Shown here piece by piece: positions 59,415 through 64,000 of a DNA stretch of 64,000 nucleotides. The notes below the pieces were generated by a model. The model did not search any database, was not told where the DNA came from, and saw only the letters and a list, made by a program, of their open reading frames with translations. Location of the stretch: positions 1-64,000 of the forward strand of contig NZ_JAACFT010000018.1 of assembly GCF_029051685.1 (NCBI RefSeq), read 5' to 3'. The stretch is from Bradyrhizobium sp. CSA207 (GTDB lineage: Bacteria; Pseudomonadota; Alphaproteobacteria; Rhizobiales; Xanthobacteraceae). A program made the translations under genes and the position numbers. How positions within the stretch are numbered: the first letter of the stretch is position 1; every line of letters starts with the position of its first letter.

Positions 59415-60656
59415 ATGAGCCAACACGGCAGACCCTCCCGCAGGCATTTCATCGCGACCTCCACCGGCCTGGCGGCAAGCGTCGCGGCCGGCCAGGCTAT
59501 CGCCGACACCCTCGCCGACGTGCCGGCGCGCGCGGTCGGCGCGGATCTCAGCGGCCATAGTGAGCGGTCGAAATATGTGAAGATCGGCCGCATTCCCGAA
59601 GCGGGCCCTGGCAAGCGCAACGTCGATCCGAGTGACGCGATCAATTCGAAGGCGCCGCTAGACAAATTGGTCGGCAGCATCACGCCGACGGATCTGCACT
59701 ACGAGCGCAGCCACTCGGGGGTGCCGGATCTCGATCCGGCGAAGCACCGGTTGCTCGTGCATGGCATGGTCCGCAAGCCTCTCGTGTTCAACGTGGATGA
59801 TCTGAAGGCGATGCCGTCGGTGTCGCGCACGGTCTTCATCGAATGCACCGGCAATGGCTGGGAGAATTGGCACAGGGCCGATGAGAACCTCACGGTTCAG
59901 AACACCCATGGTCTGGTCAGCACCAACGAATGGACCGGCGTTCCTCTGAGGTTTCTCATTGACCTGGTCGCCAAAGATCGCGATTCGACCTGGATGTTGG
60001 CCGAGGGTAGCGACGCGGCCGGCGTGGCTCGCAGCATCCCGCTCACCGACGAGATCCTGAATGAGGCGTTCGTGGCCTACGGCCAGAACGGCGAGCCGCT
60101 GCGACCGGCGCACGGCTTTCCGTTGCGTCTGGTGATGCCCGGCTTCGAAGGCAACCTCAACATAAAATGGCTGCGCCGGCTCGAATTCGGCGATCGGCCC
60201 TGGATGACGCGATGGGAAACGGCGCGCTACACGCAGCTTCAGGCGAACGGGAAGGCGATCCAGTTTCAGCTCCGTATGGAAACCAATTCGGCGATTACCT
60301 CGCCCTCCGGAACGATGACGATCAAGCCAGGGTATAATCGCATCACGGGTCTCGCCTGGAGCGGTCACGGCAAGATCGCGAAGGTGGAGATCTCCACCGA
60401 CGGCGCGAAGAGTTGGAAGGAGGCCGAACTCAATCTGCCTGCCCTGCCCAAAGCGCAGACCCGATTTCAGATGGATTGGACCTGGGACGGCAAACCGACA
60501 AAGATCGTAAGCCGTTCGACAGACGACAAAGGCAAGGTTCAGCCCGATCGAAAATCCTTCATCGCTGAGGTGGGAACCAACGCGCTGTTTCACTACCACG
60601 CTCAGCAAACCTGGAGCATCGACGAGACCGGAAAGGTCCGCAATGTTCTCGATTAG
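59415..60656 (+). CDS. soxC: SoxC/SorA-like sulfite (sulfane) dehydrogenase, molybdenum subunit
   Basis: Periplasmic molybdoenzyme of 413 residues in the sulfite oxidase family. A Tat signal is visible ('RPSRRHFIATSTGLAASVAA', residues 6-25). The Mo-coordinating cysteine is Cys144 in 'TVFIECTGNGWENWH', and cofactor segments are 'EWTGVPLRFLIDLVAKD', 'GFPLRLVMPGFEGNLNIKWL' and the dimer domain 'ITGLAWSGHGKIAKVEISTD'. ATG 59415 lies five bases after the hydrolase stop. The following cytochrome gene overlaps its end by 14 bases and should be its electron acceptor. No soxXYZAB genes are in the window, so it may act on sulfite or an organic sulfoxide/sulfonate product instead of sulfane sulfur. Confidence 0.88.
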   Translation: MSQHGRPSRRHFIATSTGLAASVAAGQAIADTLADVPARAVGADLSGHSERSKYVKIGRIPEAGPGKRNVDPSDAINSKAPLDKLVGSITPTDLHYERSHSGVPDLDPAKHRLLVHGMVRKPLVFNVDDLKAMPSVSRTVFIECTGNGWENWHRADENLTVQNTHGLVSTNEWTGVPLRFLIDLVAKDRDSTWMLAEGSDAAGVARSIPLTDEILNEAFVAYGQNGEPLRPAHGFPLRLVMPGFEGNLNIKWLRRLEFGDRPWMTRWETARYTQLQANGKAIQFQLRMETNSAITSPSGTMTIKPGYNRITGLAWSGHGKIAKVEISTDGAKSWKEAELNLPALPKAQTRFQMDWTWDGKPTKIVSRSTDDKGKVQPDRKSFIAEVGTNALFHYHAQQTWSIDETGKVRNVLD

Positions 60657-61188
60657 AACTGCATTTTTCGCAGGAGCGATCGCGCTCGCTCTCGGCTCGC
60701 CCGTCATCGCATCTGATTTCGGTCGTCCGGCCACGCCCGACGAAATCGCGCTGTGGGACATCGACGTCAGGCCGGACGGCAAGGGGTTGCCACCGGGAAG
60801 CGGGACGGTTGTGCAGGGCAAGCAGGTCTTCGCCGAGAACTGTGCGGCGTGCCATGGTGACGGCGGAGTAGGCGGGATCAAGGACCGTCTGGCCGGCGGG
60901 CAGGGCACGCTCGCGTCTGGCTTGCCCGTGAAAACCGTGGGCAGCTATTGGCCATACGCCACAACGCTGTTCGATTACATCCACCGGGCGATGCCCTACC
61001 AGGCACCAGGTTCGCTCAGCAACGACGACACCTACGCGGTTGCTGCTTACATCCTGAGCTTGAATGGCATTCTGCCGCCTGACGGCAAGCTCGATCGGGA
61101 CAGCCTGCCGAAGGTGAGCATGCCCAACCGGGACGGTTTCGTGCCGGATCCGGAGTTCGATCCGGCCAAGCTGTTCAGGAAGAGATAA
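60643..61188 (+). CDS. Periplasmic mono-haem cytochrome c (SoxD/SorB-like partner)
   Basis: Cytochrome c of 181 residues with a signal peptide (hydrophobic residues 7-22, cleavage after 'VIA'). The haem site is Cys67-Ala-Ala-Cys70-His71 ('FAENCAACHGDGG') and the distal ligand is probably Met117 in 'DYIHRAMPYQAPGSL'. The C-terminal 'LSLNGILPPDGKLDRDSLPK' and 'VSMPNRDGFVPDPEF' match the N-terminal half of SoxD proteins, which is twice as long, so this is a short SoxD-like form. The gene overlaps soxC, implying a 1:1 complex that passes electrons to the respiratory chain. Confidence 0.9.
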   Translation: MFSIRTAFFAGAIALALGSPVIASDFGRPATPDEIALWDIDVRPDGKGLPPGSGTVVQGKQVFAENCAACHGDGGVGGIKDRLAGGQGTLASGLPVKTVGSYWPYATTLFDYIHRAMPYQAPGSLSNDDTYAVAAYILSLNGILPPDGKLDRDSLPKVSMPNRDGFVPDPEFDPAKLFRKR

Positions 61189-61190
61189 GC

Positions 61191-61655
61191 TTGAACTCGG
61201 CAAGAACCGTCATCCTGGTCTTGATCGCAGCAATATTGATGGGAGATAGTGTCATATCCGCCGACGGGTTGGTCACGCTGCGTAGCGCTTTCGGTCCGAG
61301 TGAAACCATGATGCGGCTGGAGGCCGAGGTCCGTGCCAGGGGAATGACGGTATTTGCTCACATCGACCATGCTGCCGGCGCCGCTGAGGTCGGTCTGTCG
61401 CTGCGCCCGACGGATCTGTTGATCTTCGGCGCGGCCAAGGGCGGCACTCCGCTGATGCAATCGGTGCAAACGATCGGCATTGACCTGCCGCTAAAAGCGC
61501 TGGTTTGGCAAGATGAAACAGGCCTCACTCACCTATCGTATAATGATCCCGCCTCCCTAGCGCGCCGTCATGGCCTTGGCGAGGCCCGCAAACCCGTCAC
61601 CGAAGCGATGTCTGGCGCCTTGAAGTCAATCGCAGCGAAGGCCACCGCGCCCTGA
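61191..61655 (+). CDS. Exported DUF302 protein
   Basis: Protein of 154 residues with a signal peptide or N-terminal anchor (hydrophobic residues 6-18) and a DUF302 domain ('VTLRSAFGPSETMMRLEAEV', 'MTVFAHIDHAAGAAEVGLSL', 'PTDLLIFGAAKGGTPLMQSV', 'LPLKALVWQDETG'). The function of DUF302 is unknown; it often lies beside sulfur-oxidation or heavy-metal genes. It starts with TTG two bases after the cytochrome stop, without a strong Shine-Dalgarno, so translation is probably coupled. Confidence 0.85.
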   Translation: MNSARTVILVLIAAILMGDSVISADGLVTLRSAFGPSETMMRLEAEVRARGMTVFAHIDHAAGAAEVGLSLRPTDLLIFGAAKGGTPLMQSVQTIGIDLPLKALVWQDETGLTHLSYNDPASLARRHGLGEARKPVTEAMSGALKSIAAKATAP

Positions 61656-62429
61656 CAAGTTTCAGGCGGAACGATCCGCTAGCCGATTGGATTTTGGATC
61701 GCTTCTTGCGAAAACGCCAGGCGCGCCGGCGGTCGAACGATTTCCGTCAACGCAGTTCAACTTCCTGGTGAGCTGCTGGGTATCGAGCCAGACCCGCATG
61801 GAATAGTTCATGCTGGCGAACAGGTGTGCCTGGCCGACGCCCCGAGTACTGGCGACCGCATCGATCAGTTGATGTTACCCGGCCATGGCTGGGGCAAGTG
61901 CGCGCCTGGGATAGGCGTTAATGAGCAAACCTGTCCCCTGCTAGACGCGCCGCTGCACAATCCATTCTGAGCCCAGGAATCGAGGTGAGGGGAAAGGGAA
62001 AGTCGCTGGAGTGAGCCGCCGGAGATGGCCGCTGTCCAGTTCGAGAACAACGGCAGAGAGTGATGAGGCAAGCACAGTGCCGTATATGATCGTGGCATCC
62101 CCCAAGAGGATAGGCAAATCGATGCCTACTGGCGGAAGGCCTCGCGACCTGGTGTTGCTCGTCAACCAGACCGAGGCGCCAGTTTGAAGGGTCCAATCGA
62201 GAGTGTACGCCGCCCAATTCAATTTCAAACGCCGCGGTTAATTGCCGGCCGTTCGTACGAAGTTTGGATCTCCTAAATCTGATGGATGTCAAAACCGACT
62301 CGGTGACAAATTGTCGCCCGCGAGGTGCGCGTCTTCTTATCAGCCGGGACTATCACCTCATCTCGAAGGGATACTTTCCGACCTGTCAATTGACTTCGGT
62401 TTCCCGCGGCGATCCGCGGGGGATTACGT
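61656..62429. other. 774-base gene-poor region containing a decayed gene fragment
   Basis: Apart from the RND-pump remnant (61740-61868) I see no convincing gene. A minus-strand frame at 61941-62228 (95 codons, 'MKLNWAAYTLDWTLQTG') might be a small protein but has no recognisable motif, and overlapping frames on the same strand are equally long. Confidence 0.35.
61740..61868 (-). pseudogene. Fragment of an RND multidrug efflux pump (AcrB/MexB family)
   Basis: Reading leftward from 61868 the frame encodes 'DAVASTRGVGQAHLFASMNY' followed by 'SMRVWLDTQQL'. This matches the AcrB porter-domain segment that reads S-R-T-x-G-V-G-D-V-x-L-F-G-x-x-Y-A-M-R-I-W in typical pumps. The match covers about 40 residues of a protein normally over 1000 long; the frame starts after a stop at about 61875 and loses similarity before 61740. 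It is a relic, not a gene. Confidence 0.65.
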
Positions 62430-62669
62430 CTAGTCCTCGATCTCGGCCGCAATATCCATCGCTTTGAGGTTCCAGCTCCACGAGAGGATCAAAAGCAAAA
62501 TGACCGGGCAGGCGGTCAACACCATTGCTTTCAAATGCAACTCCCGCATGGACTGAAAGAAAAATGGCGCGAGCATCATCGTTATCCCAACGATCGCAGC
62601 CCCGGCGCTCAGATTGCCAAAGAACCTTGCTCGGACCCTCCGAATCTCGTTATTGGCCGCCTTCCCCAT
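62430..62669 (-). CDS. Small two-helix membrane protein, unknown function
   Basis: Hypothetical protein of 79 residues: a basic N-terminus ('MGKAANNEIRRVRARFFG'), two hydrophobic segments (about residues 20-38 and 47-66) and a short acidic tail ('MDIAAEIED'). I do not recognise a family. The composition is that of a genuine small inner-membrane protein, with positive-inside charge at the N-terminus. It lies alone between the decayed region and the ExoY-like gene, in the same direction. Confidence 0.5.
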   Translation of the reverse strand: MGKAANNEIRRVRARFFGNLSAGAAIVGITMMLAPFFFQSMRELHLKAMVLTACPVILLLILSWSWNLKAMDIAAEIED

Positions 62670-63020
62670 GATCTGCCTCTATAAGCTATCTGCGTGCTCT
62701 TACTTCTCTAAGCTGGTGGCGCCATAACATTCGCCGGGATCCGCTCACGAGCCAAGTAAATGTTGTGGCCGTCTGTAGGCATGGCAAAAGCCGAACATGG
62801 CCTGCGCGCCACTAGCGCATTTCGCCTAGAGTCATCCTTATCCGAGGACCAAGGGCGCGCAAGCCCAGCCCTCGGCGAGATAGTTACAACCCACGCTTCT
62901 ACACTTCGCTTGATGCTGCCATTGCGGCTTGATTGTCCTTCACTGCCACGGTTCAGGAGCGAAAGCTTCTTCTACCCGCCAGCACAACGCCATCGCGAAA
63001 TGAACACCTGAATCGCGATC
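62670..63020. other. 351-base intergenic region without a supported gene
   Basis: No gene, RNA or repeat is recognised. The base composition is a little lower in GC than in the neighbouring genes. No clear terminator for the ExoY-like gene was found. Confidence 0.4.
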
Positions 63021-64000
63021 TCAATAAGCATCCTGGCTCGAAAGCACAATCGCGGTACGGATTAAAATGCGAAGATCCAGCCAGATGCTCCAATTGGTCA
63101 CATACCAGACGTCGTATTCGACGCGCTTTTTCATCAAGTCGATGGTTGGTGTCTCACCACGGAAGCCGTTGACTTGGGCCCAGCCAGTTAGGCCAGGCTT
63201 CACGTGGTGGCGATAAGCGTAGTTGCTGATCATCTGATTGTAGTAGTTGTCGTGCGCAAGCGCGTGCGGGCGCGGGCCAACCAACGACATTTCTCCGCGC
63301 AGGACATTCCAGAGCTGAGGCAATTCGTCGATGCTCGTCTTGCGCAAGAGACGCCCGATCCTGGTAACTCTCGCATCCCGTTTGCTTGCCTGTCTAATCT
63401 CCGGGCCATTGTCCGAAACCGTCATGCTGCGAAATTTCCAGATATCGAACAGCCCGCCGTTGAATCCGCGGCGTGTTTGACGAAAAATGACGCTGCCCGG
63501 CGAGTCCAGCTTGATCAGAATCGCTGTCATGATCAGCAGCGGGGCCATGCACAACAGCCCTAGAGAGGCCAAGCTGACATCGAGGCCGCGTTTCAGGGCA
63601 CGTTCAGCGATTGAAGGAGGGGCGCGCTGGAGTTCGATCGCCATCGTGCCGCTTATGGGCACGAAAGGCCGTGACACGAGGTCCGCGATCGCGAAATCAG
63701 GCAGCAAGCGGATGGCATTTGGTACCTGGCGCAACCGTTGGCTCAGCTTTTGTAATGTTGGAAGTTCGTTCCAGTCGAAAGCGAGGAGAAATTCATCTGC
63801 TTCCGCAGCACGAGACTCTCGAACGATCTGGAGAACATCCCGGTCCCACGCTGCGTCGTCGTGCTGCGGCGTCAAATTCAGCACGACGTGATGCACGACC
63901 TCAAAACCGTTCTTGCGCAAATCCTTGAAGCGGCTGGAGGTGAAATCGAGGGGTCTTTGGCTGAGCAACACGACCCGCCGCTTGAAGGAGTGGCCCCTGG
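63021..64000 (-). CDS. ExoY/WcaJ-type undecaprenyl-phosphate sugar phosphotransferase (cut by window edge)
   Basis: Initiating transferase that loads the first sugar phosphate onto undecaprenyl phosphate for exopolysaccharide synthesis. The frame is open to the right edge, so the N-terminal membrane part is outside the window. The visible part has the central nucleotide-binding-like domain, the membrane-inserting segment 'LASLGLLCMAPLLIMTAILI', and the catalytic motifs 'GGLFDIWKFRSMTV', 'SIDELPQLWNVLRGEMSLVG' with 'GPRPH', and 'KPGLTGWAQVNGFRGET'. The ending 'WLDLRILIRTAIV' is typical. A GTG at 63971 is probably internal, since upstream residues ('GHSFKRRVVLLSQRP') also match the family. It may belong with the polymerase gene at the left edge, but about 60 kb lie between. 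Confidence 0.9.
   Translation of the reverse strand, partial: RGHSFKRRVVLLSQRPLDFTSSRFKDLRKNGFEVVHHVVLNLTPQHDDAAWDRDVLQIVRESRAAEADEFLLAFDWNELPTLQKLSQRLRQVPNAIRLLPDFAIADLVSRPFVPISGTMAIELQRAPPSIAERALKRGLDVSLASLGLLCMAPLLIMTAILIKLDSPGSVIFRQTRRGFNGGLFDIWKFRSMTVSDNGPEIRQASKRDARVTRIGRLLRKTSIDELPQLWNVLRGEMSLVGPRPHALAHDNYYNQMISNYAYRHHVKPGLTGWAQVNGFRGETPTIDLMKKRVEYDVWYVTNWSIWLDLRILIRTAIVLSSQDAY

Noticed and set aside
1..64000. tRNA, rRNA, CRISPR arrays and known riboswitches
   Set aside because: I looked through the intergenic gaps and saw no cloverleaf-like tRNA ends, no regularly spaced repeats and no recognisable riboswitch core. A covariance-model scan would be needed to exclude small RNAs.

Overview
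The window is high-GC alphaproteobacterial DNA, most likely from Bradyrhizobium or a close relative. The pointers are a Bradyrhizobium-type outer-membrane porin, a DUF3551 small secreted protein, a TPR/SPINDLY-type GlcNAc-transferase homologue, a secreted caspase-like protein and a palindromic intergenic repeat of the sort common in that genus. This assignment rests on family recognition, not on a database search. I saw no rRNA or tRNA gene, no CRISPR array and no intact transposase.

Layout. The two ends carry parts of exopolysaccharide loci: an O-antigen-ligase/ExoQ-type polymerase (cut by the left edge) with a family-5 glycoside hydrolase at 2-1713, and an ExoY/WcaJ-type sugar-phosphate transferase (cut by the right edge) at 63021-64000. 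From 2047 to 7906 is a sugar-type ABC importer (binding protein plus two permeases, no ATPase) with a Gfo/Idh/MocA oxidoreductase, a ThuA-domain protein and a LacI regulator. From 8745 to 15140 are the porin, the DUF3551 protein, the TPR glycosyltransferase and the caspase-like protein.

From 15491 to 53196 there is an almost uninterrupted catabolic island built of short divergent units. Each unit has a regulator, an importer and several C-N bond hydrolases. (a) 15491-21057, leftward: ATPase, class II aldolase, NMT1/THI5-like binding protein, two permeases and an LLM flavin monooxygenase. (b) 21285-27075, rightward: GntR, SDR, aminotransferase, alpha/beta hydrolase, M20 amidohydrolase, a frameshifted flavin reductase and a 5-hydroxyisourate-hydrolase-like protein. 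(c) 27076-30929, leftward: a polyamine-type ABC importer, divergent from an amidase. (d) 32407-38846: a hydantoin-racemase homologue and GntR (leftward), divergent from a second NMT1-type importer, an arylmalonate-decarboxylase/maleate-isomerase-like protein and dihydropyrimidinase/hydantoinase. (e) 38878-53196: an acetamidase/formamidase-like protein and an NCS1 nucleobase/hydantoin permease (leftward), a MarR regulator, then an amidohydrolase, a three-gene molybdenum hydroxylase, a branched-chain-type ABC importer and a Rieske ferredoxin (rightward). Two near-identical long palindromes tie both halves of unit (e) to the MarR protein. Together the genes suggest uptake, hydroxylation and hydrolytic opening of N-heterocycles or cyclic amides (purine-, pyrimidine- or hydantoin-like); the actual substrates cannot be read from sequence.

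From 53510 to 58223, leftward, are a DUF1348 protein, a flavoprotein-ferredoxin fusion, a glutathione S-transferase with a probable frameshift, and a LysR regulator. From 58406 to 61655, rightward, are an exported alpha/beta hydrolase, a SoxC-like sulfite/sulfane dehydrogenase with its cytochrome c, and a DUF302 protein. The stretch 61656-63020 is gene-poor and holds a decayed RND efflux pump fragment and a small two-helix membrane protein.
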